DNA of 64,000 nucleotides from Gremmenia infestans (taxonomy: Eukaryota > Ascomycota > Leotiomycetes > Helotiales > Hamatocanthoscyphaceae): contig JAFEVB010000032.1 of the NCBI GenBank assembly GCA_032629725.1, positions 744,001 through 808,000 of the forward strand. Reading direction: 5' to 3'. The notes under the pieces are model-generated. The model searched no databases. It was given only the letters and a program-made list of their open reading frames with translations, and was not told the origin of the DNA. The position numbers and the translations under genes are program-made. Shown one piece after another: positions 53,785 through 64,000 of the stretch (positions within the stretch are counted from its first letter, which is position 1; each line of letters opens with the position of its first letter).

Positions 53785-55344
53785 ATGTCCATCATGTCGA
53801 ACTCATATAGCTTTATCATATTTCGGCTTCTAGTGATAGCAGTCCTTTCCCGAGCTGTATACCGTCGATTTTTCCACCCTCTTCACATTTATCCTGGCCC
53901 GTTCCTAGCCAGTATCACCAATGTCTGGTAGGTGCTGAGCCACCTTCAAACCCCACCGTCTAACGGAACTTATAGGAAGTTCTACCATTATCTGCAGGGT
54001 AGTCTGCAAGTCGTCGAGCAGGACATACACCAGCAATATGGACCCATTGTTCGCACCGGCCCCAATTCACTCTCCTTCTCAACCCCAGCGGCCTTTGACT
54101 CCATCTACGGCTTTAATCATGGCTTCGAAAAAGGGAACTTCTATGCCTTCGCCCGTGACAAAGGTACTGGCGCCTCCAACATCTTCTCCGCTCGCACCCA
54201 CGCCGAACATCGGGACCGCCGTCGCAAAGTCATTGGTGGCGCTCTCACCACCTCGCACATCCGTTCTTACAGTCCCATAGTAGCGAAGCATGTTCAACAA
54301 TTCCTCTCTAAACTCTCCGCCGCCAGTACAGATGCAAAGGATAACGTACTCAACATCGCTGAGCCGGTGCACGCACTCACCTTCAACACTGTCGCCGAGC
54401 TTATCTACGGACCTTCTCTCTCCATCACCGACCAGCCGTGGACCGACATAGCTAGCGGGGAAGGCATCCTTACTGCATTTCGGGCAATGGCCAAATTTGC
54501 CTGGGGCGCATCTCACATCCCCTCCCTGTCCTGGCTTTTCGCTACTAGTCCCGTGATCAAGATGACCCAAAAACCGACCTTTAACGCAGCCGGAATTCCA
54601 ACCGGTATAGGCGCGTTGGCTAGGCGAGCGAGGCTATTATTGCTGGAGGATCCGAACTTGATTACGGGAGTGGACCAGCCCAGTATTGCGAAGAGCATGC
54701 TGGTGATAGGCAAAGAGGATTTAAGGCACATGGGGTCAGACGAGGCGTACAGGGAGTGCTTTAACCTGCTATTTGCGGGACCGGGTAGCACAGCGGCTGC
54801 TTTAACGGGGATTTTGGAGAGGTTGGGCAGTCAGGATGGTTTGCCATGGCAAGAGATGATACGAAATGAACTCAATCAAGGCAGCGAGGCTAGCGAGAGC
54901 AAAGTTCTAGATGCAGTGGTGCGCGAAAGTATGCGGTACAGTACACCATTCCCGTCAGCGTTCCCGCGGGAGATACAACCAGGAGCGGAGATGGCAATTG
55001 CTGGAGTAGAGACGCCTCTTCCTGTTGGAACGGTTGTCGCTTCAAACAGCTGGATTGTCAGTCATGACAAAGGAGTTTGGGGCAGTGACGCGGGGCTGTG
55101 GAAGCCTGAACGTTGGCTAGATGCTAAGGGGGATGCTGGGAAGAAGTCACTAGAGGACAACTTTATAGTGTTCAGCAAAGGCCCACGCGGCTGCATCGGT
55201 AGGGATATTGCTATGTTGATCGTGACTCAGGCAGTGGCTGCCATCGTATCAAGATGGCGAATTGAGACCATTGGGGAGATGAAGAGCGGTGCGTGGCTGG
55301 AGATGCAAATTGAGTGGTGCGGCTTGAAGTTCACGAAGCTTTAA
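53785..55344 (+). CDS. Cytochrome P450 (pisatin demethylase/benzoate hydroxylase-like fungal group)
   Basis: Exons 53785-53927 and 53976-55344 give 503 aa. An N-terminal hydrophobic anchor (FIIFRLLVIAVLSRAVYRRF) is followed by HPLHIYPGPFLA, the Pro-rich hinge. YGPIVRTGPNSLSF and the helix C region HAEHRDRRRKV are typical. The I-helix motif is LLFAGPGSTAAALTG, with Gly where many P450s have Asp/Glu before Thr (here Ser-Thr). ExxR is ESMR, and the PERF-like motif is WKPERWLD. The heme loop FSKGPRGCIGRDIAM has the axial cysteine at C454. All core motifs are intact, so it is probably an active ER-membrane monooxygenase of a secondary or xenobiotic pathway. The substrate is unknown. Confidence 0.92.
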
Positions 55345-56557
55345 ATTCCATCGTCCAAATCCAGGATTCAAAGAAACTTCGCTGCTTCGCATTCAAACCT
55401 CATTCTGCGGGCTTTCTGTAGTGATTGTTGATACCATATAGGATAAAGAAGTCAGCTCATTTCCGTGCGGTCTATGATCGCGAGATATATCACTGCACTG
55501 ATTTCTTTCGACATAGCGAAGTCTGCCATTTGCAACCTCAAGTTGCTCCCAAAGTTTCAATGTATATTAAAATACAACTTATTAAATACACTATTTTAAG
55601 GTATCATTAATAATGCTATGGCACCAGTTAGGAATAATTATTTACTCATAATTACCTTAAATCAAAGTGGTACTGAAACACTGAGGTAGATTTGGCGTAG
55701 TCAAAACCATCGCGCTAAAATATGTATCCATTATCTTCTTCAACCGCGTAATTGCGCTTAAGAGATCTCCACCACTCCCATAATCAGCACTTCCAAGTAA
55801 ATTCTGCTCGAGCGCTGGGTTGGCGGCGATGTCCGGGATTCTGAATATTGTACTAAGCCCGTAACAAAGCAAGATGAGTCCTAGATCAGAGGACAATGCG
55901 CATTCTCAACACGGCCTGTAAGCCCTAAGTGTGGCAAGAACGCCAACGATATGGGCCACACTTTGCGGCGCAGATGAATGGAGGAGAAGAGAGGAAATTG
56001 TCAACCCATGCTATAATCCCTCTTCGATTATGAGCTTCGGTATAGCCGGTATAACCATATAAAGAAGCTCGCAATTCTGAAAGGTCGCAGGGTATAGTAA
56101 GCTATTTTTCGGGTACGGTTTAAATAGAGGCTACTACCGGAATCACTATTGAATAAACCTGCATAGAAATCTGAACTGCACGCTCTAGCATATGCTTATC
56201 TTGAACCGTATGATCATAAATAGTATAGATTACTTTAAGTAAAAACTCGGTTCCTTATATTAGTAATCACGATCCAGGAAAATACAGGGAAGGCGAGTAC
56301 GTATCATTGTACTTGACTCGGTTGATCAGGGGTTAGGTATCACGTGAATCACGTCGTGACAAAGAGTGGCAGATTCTTGAAGAATTTTAGTTGGTAATGG
56401 CTGAAAGTATTAATGCATGCCAAACAAGAGTTGCCAACTCCTGGAGCTTCCTTCCACTAGAGAGAAAAGCTATATACTTATTATCTAATTATCTGTGATC
56501 TATCTACATAGAAACTTTCATCCCATTACATATAATATACACACAGCAACCCGCACA
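55345..56557. other. Intergenic, AT-rich
   Basis: About 1.2 kb between the ends of the P450 and permease-like genes, which are convergent. Several short frames have no motif. No repeat is evident. Confidence 0.5.
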
Positions 56558-57916
56558 TTACGACCTCTTGGCACCCGGTAGACCTCTCTTACCCTTCATC
56601 GTCCTCCTCGATCGACCCATCGCAGCTCTCGTGGTTATACCGACCTGACTTAGATCAACCTCCTCACCGCCATAACTGCTCCCCGGTCCGAAATCTGGCT
56701 CTCCCCCAATCGAGCCAAAGATATCACCGATATAGTTCGTTGGCTTTACCCCAGCCTTGAAGGTATCTTCCCAGCCACCGAGAATACCCTTCACGACTGA
56801 GGTACCCGCAATATATATATTCTCAATCGCGGGCTCGAAGCCCCCCTGCTCGGCGTAGAACAAGTTGTCCTCCACCGACTCGCCGTGATAGGGGCGATCG
56901 AAGTCAGATCCTGTCCGCATAATGATGACACGAGCGAAGTCGACGAGGCCGTTGATGGAGGCGCGGATTATTGCTTCGAGTGTTGCATTGTCTTCCTGCG
57001 CTGTCATACAGTAAACGCCGCTACCGTTCGTCATGAGCGTGGTGAAGTTCTCAAAGGCCTCGCCGAGCAGAGTACCAGAATAGTAGACATCCGAGGTAGC
57101 TACATCGCAGGTAATGACTCCCGGCTTCGTAGTGGCAGCCGCGTAGCGCTCTTCGCTAGCGTAGTTTGCTCTGTAGGCTACGGCTTTGCTGGATGAGTTG
57201 TACGTAGCATTAGATGCGAATTTGACGGCTATATCGCGGAGCGCTTCGTTGACTTCAAACACTTCCGTTCCATAGATCGATGTGGGGTACTGGTCTGGCG
57301 AATGTGAGCCTAGAGGGATATAGCCAGTGGAGTAATTATCCGGAATTTCGCGGGCGTCGAATTCGTATTGAAGAGCAACTTGAATGGCGTATTTGGAGAA
57401 AGCAATGGAGCCGAGTGTGCCATACTTTGGGTTGATTCCTGCAATTCCGGCAACCATGAAGTATGTCTGGGTGAGGTTGAATTGTGGAGAGAGCATGAGT
57501 GCTTGGATACTTGTAGCGGCGTTGATTTCGGATTCGCCAGTGGTCAGTTGGCAGACGGATTCGTCGGCCAAACAGTGGACTTCAGGGAAGAGCATAGATA
57601 AACCTGGAACAGTAATGTTCATGGCCAAGAGGTTGCCAATTGACCCTTTCGTCTCAGCGTTTTCGTACCAGACATCGGCTTCAGGTGAAAACTGGGGAAT
57701 GGTCAGCTTGGGGAACCACTTAAGTACTCCAGTATTTACCATGCTAATAATGAAAACCTTGGGGGAAATCTTAGGACATTCATAGACAATTTTCTCCACA
57801 ATTTGTATCACAGTATTGTTTGTCGCAGGCTCGTCCCGTTGAAACTTCTCAGCAACAGGGTTAGCAACTACTATAGCTGCACCACCAAGCACATTGGCAA
57901 TATTAAGTAGACGCAT
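56558..57916 (-). CDS. Purine nucleoside permease family protein (NUP), secreted-type
   Basis: An intronless 452-aa protein. The N-terminus is a signal peptide (MRLLNIANVLGGAAIVVANP, cleavage near residue 20). The mature part has the NUP family blocks: SPKVFIISM, EADVWYENAETKGSIGN, NITVPGLSMLFPEVHCLAD, FMVAGIAGINPKYGTLGSIA, VITCDVATSDVYYSG and RTGSDFDRPY. Relatives were first reported as nucleoside permeases in Candida, but the fold resembles nucleoside phosphorylases, so a nucleoside-processing role outside the plasma membrane is also possible. The C-terminal ~70 residues are Gly/Ser-rich then strongly basic, longer than the core needs. Confidence 0.88.
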   Translation of the reverse strand: MRLLNIANVLGGAAIVVANPVAEKFQRDEPATNNTVIQIVEKIVYECPKISPKVFIISMVNTGVLKWFPKLTIPQFSPEADVWYENAETKGSIGNLLAMNITVPGLSMLFPEVHCLADESVCQLTTGESEINAATSIQALMLSPQFNLTQTYFMVAGIAGINPKYGTLGSIAFSKYAIQVALQYEFDAREIPDNYSTGYIPLGSHSPDQYPTSIYGTEVFEVNEALRDIAVKFASNATYNSSSKAVAYRANYASEERYAAATTKPGVITCDVATSDVYYSGTLLGEAFENFTTLMTNGSGVYCMTAQEDNATLEAIIRASINGLVDFARVIIMRTGSDFDRPYHGESVEDNLFYAEQGGFEPAIENIYIAGTSVVKGILGGWEDTFKAGVKPTNYIGDIFGSIGGEPDFGPGSSYGGEEVDLSQVGITTRAAMGRSRRTMKGKRGLPGAKRS

Positions 57917-58760
57917 CTTGAAGTGATCGAGGATTGGAAGGAATCACAGATCGAGCGAGGTCAGTGAAATAGGAACGAGAGAAAGCTTAGGGGAAAAACT
58001 TCAAATCCTTCTTTACCTCCCTCCTACTTAAAGAAAGATAAGTTTCTTACTTGCAAGTCTCCCGTCTTTCTAAAAAGCTTCCATCAGTCTTCCATGCAGG
58101 GGTTTGCAAGCCCCTATCTATTTAGTACTTCGAAGTAAGAGCCCGTTGGGGAGGTACAGATAGGAGAATTAACGTGCTATCCACTTATCTAGCACGAGTT
58201 ATTGGTAACTGGGGAACGTGGTCATGAGGAGCTGCCGCATGCGGACAGATTCCCCGTAATTAAGGTGATCGGCAGGTACTAGCATGCCGGAGACTCACCG
58301 GGACGCGTAGCTAAAAGAGTTTAGGGTGGGGTAGGCGGAGGTCCCCGAATGTTGGAGGGGTTAAAAAATGAAACCTTGGAACAGTGACATAATTGATTTG
58401 ATTCTTATCTTGATAGAACGCTTTCGATTGATAACGTTGTTCTAGAATGCCATAGACTCTAAAGAAACGTTGTAGGACTGCGGCCTAACAGTTCCCCAAC
58501 TTTAAAATAGATTCCCGCTGCGGGAATCCCGTCACGACAAATATCCTGGACGAGGGAGACCACGAGTTTTCGCTATTAAGACTCAATCACCGAGAAATGT
58601 TTATGGGAGACAAAGAAACCACATGAGAATCCTTGATAACAAGCTTCCACTGAATGGTTCCTCTGCGTCGTTGCACGTCAATATTGGAGGTACGGAATTC
58701 GCTGAATACAAGAACGTTGGGGGCCGGTCCCGTTCATGCATCTCCTCACCTATAGCTGCG
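57917..58760. other. Intergenic upstream of the permease-like gene
   Basis: Contains its promoter. Plus-strand frames are short and motif-free. Confidence 0.5.
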
Positions 58761-60044
58761 TCAGTTGAATTCGATTACATGTTCGAGGGGAGTGCACTCA
58801 CGGTTAGATGCAACAACTTCTCGTAATCCCTCGACTAACTCAGACATCTCTTCTGTGATGCCATCTAAGTCGTGGGCCGCTACACCATCGCGGATTGGGT
58901 TGAACTTCGAATATCTTCCCCTTGTTTTGACTTGAGTAATGGATGATAGATATTCCGGAAGATCTCTATTGCATAGTCGATGATATAAACCTCGAGGTGG
59001 CGTATGTAAAGTATCGATCGGTTGGAGTCGATGTAAGTATACTCCCAAATTCTTCCCGTTAGTAGCCTCTGCGAATTTTCCACAATCAGGCATATCATTA
59101 GCAGCGTGCAAATGCTGGTTACCCAGCCTCTCTTACTCCGTCTCTTGACATCGTTTTGAATTGCTGGTCCAAACCAACCAAAGCTTCTGTCATGGCAGCA
59201 CGAGTTTCTGGCAATATCAAAGCTTTCAACTGGGCGCCAAGAGCCCAAGGGAAAGGTAACCGCTTTTGATTGTGGTGTGCTTGTTGTGTTAAGCCCCCTT
59301 TGAGTGCTCTTGTTGATTCATGTGAACTGTAATTCTTTTCTTAATAAGAGTTCGTAAGTGAGTGCCACCTAAGCTTTCCTGACGAGAAATTCCTGAATAT
59401 GGTAAGCTATGATAATCAACTGCATTATGGCCAAGAACTTACGGACGGTGACTTCTTTGAGTAAAATACCAGCAAGCTCCTGTTTTGCGCACGTTGGCAA
59501 CTTTCCCGCATTTCTCGAAACTCAAACCAGCACTTCTTCGAGCTCGCTTTGAATTTCCATTTCCTTTCTTAGAGGACTTGATAACAAGTGAGAGGGATGA
59601 GGGCTCGAGGTCTGTATTCAGGTTCTGAATAGTTGGCACATTATCCCATTGTTGTTGAGGCTGCAATGATGTGCAGGCTCCGGAGAACAAGGAGGATAAA
59701 TCCGGATGATTCTGCTGCATTTGAGACCCGTGAACGTTTTCATATATAGTGAGAGAAATATCGGTGTTTTCAAAACGGGTCTTTGTGTATGGTAATGAAC
59801 TAATGCCTTGAGGATCCATCATGTGCTCGAATGTATCCGCCGGAACCCCGCGTATTGTCAATCTTGTTTGAGCTGACCGTTGCCTTTCGGGTATCAGGAA
59901 TGATTCTGCGATTGAAACAGGTGTACTTGTAGGGACTACTCCTGAAAACGAGTCCAAGGGTAAAGATGAGTTGACGTCGAAAAGACCACGAAAGGGGTCC
60001 GGAAAAATATCCCGAAAAAGGGCATTGTAAATCGAGACGTTCAA
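58761..60044 (-). pseudogene. Decayed fungal transcription-factor-like gene
   Basis: From 60044 the minus strand encodes a polar N-terminal region and then a basic stretch (NGNSKRARRSAGLSFEKCGK; VANVRKTGACWYFTQRSHRP) that resembles fungal regulators whose zinc cluster reads GACWxC. Here the second cysteine is Phe and the frame stops soon after. Further down, two overlapping frames carry the expected C-terminal part: ESFDIARNSCCHDRSFGWFG, KRRSKRGWVTSICTLLMICL and, after a frame change near 59040, DTLHTPPRGLYHRLCNRDLP and DGITEEMSELVEGLREVVAS. As written it is broken in at least two places. A short unrecognised intron could explain one of them. Confidence 0.5.
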
Positions 60045-61116
60045 AGTGGGGACCCTGATATCAAACGAACATGCCGAGTCTACATTGTCCGGTATGCTGG
60101 CCGCATGGAAGCCTTAACTTGAAGGTTCAATTCGAAGTGAAGAGTTGCTGAAACCATCCTGTATTCTCCTTAGGTCACAGATGGTTGCCTCGAAATTGAG
60201 AGGAATATTGCTAAAGCCGATAGGAGACTCGGGTGTCTTCAGATAACATTGATACCGCGGCTGGAAGCTATTTGGAAAAATGGCTCATCTGTGCCTATTT
60301 CGGGCTGTTGAACTTGATCGGAGTAGTCACAAAGAGAGAGGAATTCTATAAAACCGCAAAGAGTCAGCAAAGTCTCTCTCCACAGAAATTGGCAGAAGCA
60401 AGACTTTCCAAAGCTTTCAGTTAGGTAACAATGGCACATACCTTCTTCAACACCAAGTGACTGCTGGCCACTGGGTTCTGAGGTGCTCATATGGTTGTTG
60501 TACACGTGGTTGATGATTAGCAACTATTCTGGGAAGCTCAAACACATCATGGACGCGTCTAAGCTCGTTCAACCGGTTCCGGTTCTCTTCGATATCCATT
60601 GCTTTTTCTGCCTCCAAAGGAAGTCGTGGCCGTTGGTTGGATTGTAGGCAATCTTGAGGTGAAGCTATAAAGGCAAAAAGCAACTACTCGACAAAAGGCC
60701 GAGGACTGAAGATGGAGTATATCTGGAGAGCTCATAGCCTTGCTAGAACCCCGGCCTGCAAAGGCCTTCGATCAATACTACCAAACTAAATCCCGGTGTG
60801 GTCAATCGAAACGAGGCGTCCAATACCATGAACGGGTACACGTTTCGGCCAGCCGCTTCACGCATCCTACGTCGAAATTCAGAATTTGGCTCAGTCAGTA
60901 CATCTGATGACATGGGCCATAGCGGGGTAGCACGGAAATAGAAAAAGCAACCCCAGACTTTTCGGTCAAGAGCAGGAACACGACAAGGCTCGCAGACTTG
61001 CTTTCAGCTCAAGAAACGGCATATAAAATGCACAGCTGTAGATAATCGTTGCACAAGGCGAAATGACCTATCTATTATAGAATTATCTTTGAGTAACCTG
61101 TGCATCCTGGGACACC
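60045..61116. other. Intergenic or unrecognised remnant
   Basis: Minus-strand frame 60683-60447 contains EKAMDIEENRNRLNELRRVH and may be an exon of an unrecognised gene. Otherwise no coding signal is clear. Confidence 0.35.
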
Positions 61117-61691
61117 TCATGGGAGTTTGCGCTTTTTGGTGATCGGTTCTTGGACCGGTTCTCTGTTGACGGACTTTTCATCGAGGGGCTTCTTAGTCGG
61201 TGTCTTCTTAACATGCTTTTTTGTGACAGTTCGTTTCTCTTCAGCGGACGCTTCCTGTACTGAAACATTGGGGGCTGATCGCTTTCTTTTCGGGCGTTGC
61301 GTTACCGTTGTTGAGCGAGCTCGAGTCACGGGTGCGATTGGTTTGACGGCGGATGTAGGAGGAGAAGATTCATGCATGAATCTTCTTGAAGGGAAAGCGA
61401 AATCTTGGTTGTTTCTGAGAGCTTTTGACGTTTAGATGCTGGTTTCAACGCTGGCTTGGGTGCTTGATTTGCGACACTAGCTGGTGCTGTTTTTTGAGCT
61501 GTTCTGTGCGGACCTTTAGTCTTAAAGTCGCCGTTGCGGACAATGACGGCAGCGAAGAGGAATATTCCCAGGAAGCCTAGTTCAATAGGCAGAAAATAGG
61601 AGAAAGAAATATGAAGATATTGATGATCATGATCATATCGGACTGGCCCGTGCTTATCATGCCTCCGCTCCCATATTCTGAACGCGAACAA
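61117..61691 (-). pseudogene. Lys/Pro-rich basic protein, frame broken at a palindrome
   Basis: Two minus-strand frames make a plausible basic, nuclear-like protein. The first (about 61560-61380) reads DFKTKGPHRTAQKTAPASVA and PASKRQKLSETTKISLSL. The second (61377-61117) reads MHESSPPTSAVKPIAPVT, RSTTVTQRPKRKRSAPNV and ends ITKKRKLP, with many Lys/Arg clusters that could be nuclear localisation signals. The frames meet at the 24-bp palindrome 61363-61386, and no GT..AG intron joins them in phase. Alternatively the 86-aa frame starting at 61377 is the whole gene. Confidence 0.4.
61363..61386. repeat. 24-bp perfect palindrome
   Basis: AGAAGATTCATG followed directly by its reverse complement CATGAATCTTCT, with no spacer. 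It lies exactly where the two coding-like minus-strand frames change over. Confidence 0.95.
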
Positions 61692-61851
61692 GGGTACGCA
61701 GACGCGTCTTCCCGGCCCCCCTGCCTCTTAATCAAATAGAACATTTGATTACTCCATACATTAACTTTTTTCACTTTCTCTCTACTGTTGTGGAACCGTA
61801 CCCAGAAACTTATTCTCACATTAAATCCTATTATCGTACAGTTTTCTTACT

Positions 61852-62631
61852 ATGCCTCGCACAAAGCCAACTAAAAACCAATTAGCACCACTCAACCCGA
61901 GGCCTCGCATGCTAGCTCCACTCAGAGCAGCACGCAAATCAGTACCAGCGACCCGATCCCCATCCCAATACTCCTTCGATCACGGCAGTTCCAGTCTACC
62001 TAACAACTCGTCCCCCAAAACAATCGATCTTACCGACTCCCCACCTCCAGAAGATATCCTGGTGTCCCATAGATTTATAACTAAAGGATTCTCACACGTC
62101 AGCGAAGAAATCAGATAAGCTATTACGTCCTTTCCGATGACCTTCTTTGCTCCGCTATCTTAAGTCTGCACGGAATCCCTAGAAGCTACGTGACTGCTAG
62201 GCCTACTTATTCAGTTTCCTACTTCGACGGGTTGGAGAGAAAGAGGAAACGTAGCGTGGAGATATGTGATGAGTGTCATGAGGTGGTCGACGATGATGGA
62301 GATGGATGCTGTAAATACAGGAGGATGCGGATAGCTAAGTAAGTCAACCTCGATCAACCTGGGACATCCAGGTTTAAAAAATACACCCATCAACGATCAA
62401 GCAACCAGACATCAAGAAGCTGCCGAGGAGTTGGAAACATTGGAAACCATGATAGGGAGGAGATATGTGAAGGGTGTGGAGAACTAGCTGATGATGATGA
62501 TGGATGTTGCAAACTCAGGATAATGCAGAATTCAAGGTAAATACAATATGTTGATAGAATCTTGGAACTGCTTACCGATTAATGCTTCTAGGATATATGA
62601 GCTGAGTACAGAACTGGAGTATGGCTTCTAA
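61852..62631 (+). CDS. Protein with two tandem CxxC...CC motifs, unknown function
   Basis: A four-exon model, 61852-62061, 62115-62338, 62402-62536 and 62592-62631, keeps phase throughout and gives 202 aa. The first donor (gtgtcc) is weak; the other junctions are good. The N-terminus (MPRTKPTKNQLAPLNPRPRM) is basic and Pro-rich, and an acidic stretch TIDLTDSPPPEDI resembles a SUMO-interacting or phospho-acidic motif. Then come two copies of a short Cys motif: EICDECHEVVDDDGDGCCK and EICEGCGELADDDDGCCK. Each has CxxC, an Asp-rich loop and CC. They lie about 45 residues apart and both are followed by an intron, so they probably arose by tandem duplication of an exon. A zinc-binding role is plausible. 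No family is recognised. Confidence 0.6.
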
Positions 62632-62639
62632 ATTAAGGG

Positions 62640-63256
62640 GAAGCTGAATTCAACTCGAATTGTACATTATCGAAGCACGCGGCTCTGGACAGCGATTACC
62701 TTGTCCCTCCAAGAGACGATGTGGGAACAAACTTGTAGCGGCAGCTGTGGCGCGACCTTTTTTTAGATCCTAGCATTCGATGACTAACGATTTCAAGCTC
62801 GAGAACATTTGACTTTTGGTGGTAGGGAAACTTGAAAGTGTTTCAGTAACCGAAGTCTCTTTGTCCATAGTCGTGTATCAAAGGCCCGCGTGATTCTTCT
62901 GTTATTAACCACTTTACTTACTTTCAGAACAGACATGAATCCTTTTAACAACCCCTGTAGCTAGCAAATCCACCCAATTAGATGGCTGATTTTGGTTATA
63001 TCTAATCGTCCCCATTCACAGTTCTTCATGAAAGACACTCAAAATGCTGCCAATATTCCGTCAAACTACTTGAGCGAAACAATCTTCGATCGCTTGAAAC
63101 AATGAAGAAGCATTCGGGTATTTATTTGCTCTAAAAATTACCGAAGGGACATATACACTCTGCCAGCACAACACTTCACTTCACTTCACTCTACTGTTCA
63201 CTTTAACACTTACTTAAACCTAAATCCTGGGCGAAGTCGAAGAACGAACTTGAAAG
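62640..63256. other. Intergenic
   Basis: No gene seen. The last 100 bp (CACTTCACTTCACTTCACT repeats near 63172-63190) are the likely leader of the next gene. Confidence 0.5.
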
Positions 63257-63526
63257 ATGTGGGGCTCACTTTTCAATACTATGTCAGCAAAATCGCAGCC
63301 CGCAGACCTGGTCGTATCTGACCCAATAGACTCGACGGTCACACCAGCCAAATTGGAATCGACAGTTGCACCGGTCAAAGAAGACTCGACGGTATCGCAG
63401 CCCGTGCCCCCGGTTGCACCAACACCGATCCTCCCGGATGCGGAATCAACCCAGACTCACCTCAGGGGAGGAAAGTCTGGATGGGATGACGATGAGTATG
63501 GCGATTGCTGCTGTGCAGTGATGTAA
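63257..63526 (+). CDS. Small protein with CC-CaaX lipidation tail
   Basis: An intronless 89-aa protein, MWGSLFNTMSAKSQPADLVV then a Ser/Thr/Pro/Val-rich disordered region with repeated DSTV/ESTV units (SDPIDSTVTPAKLESTVAPV; KEDSTVSQPV). It ends in RGGKSGWDDDEYGDCCCAVM. The last four residues, CAVM, form a CaaX box; Met at the end favours farnesylation, and the two cysteines just before could be palmitoylated. So a small membrane-tethered peptide is predicted, with the acidic DDDEYGD patch next to the lipid. No enzyme domain is present. I do not recognise a named family. The C-terminal coding segment is duplicated just downstream in decayed form. Confidence 0.65.
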   Translation: MWGSLFNTMSAKSQPADLVVSDPIDSTVTPAKLESTVAPVKEDSTVSQPVPPVAPTPILPDAESTQTHLRGGKSGWDDDEYGDCCCAVM

Positions 63527-63639
63527 ACTCTGGGTCTCTTAGAGGTAAAAGTGCACTTCAGGGGTGTGGAGTTTGGGTGGGATGAAGATAAGTAATGTAT
63601 ACTGCTGTGCGGTAATATATACTCTTGGTCTCTTAGTGG
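63457..63639 (+). repeat. Imperfect tandem duplication of the CaaX gene 3' end
   Basis: Copy 1 (63457-63545) covers the last ~23 codons and the following 19 bp. Copy 2 (63554-63639) matches it from CACYTCAGGGG through TGGGATGA..AT, CTGCTGTGC and CTCTTAG, with scattered substitutions and small gaps. In copy 2 the frame has a stop where GAG-TAT stood, so it is non-coding. Confidence 0.85.
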
Positions 63640-64000
63640 TGTGATAATAGAAGAAGTTGAAATTGAAACGAATACAATGAAATTCATAGTGAACAAAATG
63701 TGATAAAGAAAACAAGTCGGCAAATTTGATTTCTTTGACTTCCGCGAGACATCAATGAGCTTTACGAGAGGGAGGTGTAACTGGGAGCCAAGATTGTAGG
63801 TACGAAACTTGTGTCGCTTCTCTTTCGCCTAATGATAAAATCGTCTCAGGCTAATTGCACCCCTTGTGTTGAACTCAAGGTTCTTTATAAAAATAAAGAA
63901 AAGTTGGTCTTTGTCCTCACTGCCTCTTACTATAAGGTTAGTTGCCGCAACAAAAAAGGGATATTTACTCATTATTTAAAGTTCCTCACTTTATTGGGGG
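63640..64000. other. Intergenic to window end
   Basis: No gene or repeat is seen apart from the tandem copy just before. Confidence 0.5.

Noticed and set aside
1..64000. tRNA genes and CRISPR-like arrays
   Set aside because: I looked for B-box-like GGTTCGANTCC on both strands and for spaced direct repeats and found none that hold up; TAGGTAGGT and ACCTACCT motifs are simple repeats.

Overview
The window looks like chromosomal DNA of a filamentous ascomycete (Pezizomycotina). Introns are short (43 to about 100 bp) with GT..AG ends. Several genes are typical of this group: a PalA/Rim20 pH-signalling protein, Zn2Cys6 regulators, an ArAE_2-type membrane protein, remains of HR-PKS and NRPS-like genes, a HET-domain relic and a Fot1/pogo transposon. 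Leotiomycetes is my best guess at class, by general resemblance only. I found no rRNA, convincing tRNA, CRISPR array or bacterial-style operon. Gene models were spliced by hand; in each full model the exon lengths sum to a multiple of three.

Layout. 0-14 kb is a housekeeping block: an 8-exon ArAE_2-family membrane protein (+), convergent with palA (-), then a GT31-type glycosyltransferase (+). 15.3-19.1 kb holds three neighbouring decayed genes on the + strand with TGA stops at likely former CGA codons. 20-25 kb has a divergent pair, a mitochondrial PP2C (PTC5-like, -) and a TCF25/Rqc1-family protein (+). 25.5-31.8 kb looks like the remains of a secondary-metabolite cluster: an intact SDR and an intact Zn2Cys6 regulator beside a broken NRPS-like A-T-R gene and the ACP end of a broken HR-PKS. 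These two face each other head to head and both lack their 5' halves. 33-39 kb has a copper-chaperone-like HMA protein, a HET-domain relic, an SCP2-type thiolase and an ankyrin/STAND-like protein.

41-46 kb has a small coiled-coil protein followed by a 440-nt tract with no cytosine at all on the + strand, then a Upc2-like Zn2Cys6 regulator and an uncharacterised fungal-family protein. 46.8-48.7 kb is a complete 1836-bp Fot1/pogo element with perfect 41-bp inverted repeats; its transposase frame is unbroken by indels but carries five nonsense codons. Just downstream is a free-standing class III nucleotidyl cyclase, unlike the large multidomain adenylyl cyclase of fungi. 52-58 kb has a SAM methyltransferase, a P450 and a purine nucleoside permease-like secreted protein. 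58.7-64 kb has a decayed regulator, a basic protein broken at a 24-bp palindrome, a 4-exon gene with two CxxC...CC motifs, and a small protein with a CC-CaaX tail whose 3' end is tandemly duplicated.

The most unusual observations are the cytosine-free tract (41809-42248), the free-standing cyclase (49020-49817), the head-to-head truncated PKS/NRPS-like pair (29039-31811), the twin CxxC...CC gene (61852-62631) and the CaaX mini-protein (63257-63526). I did not find a clearly new multi-gene system.
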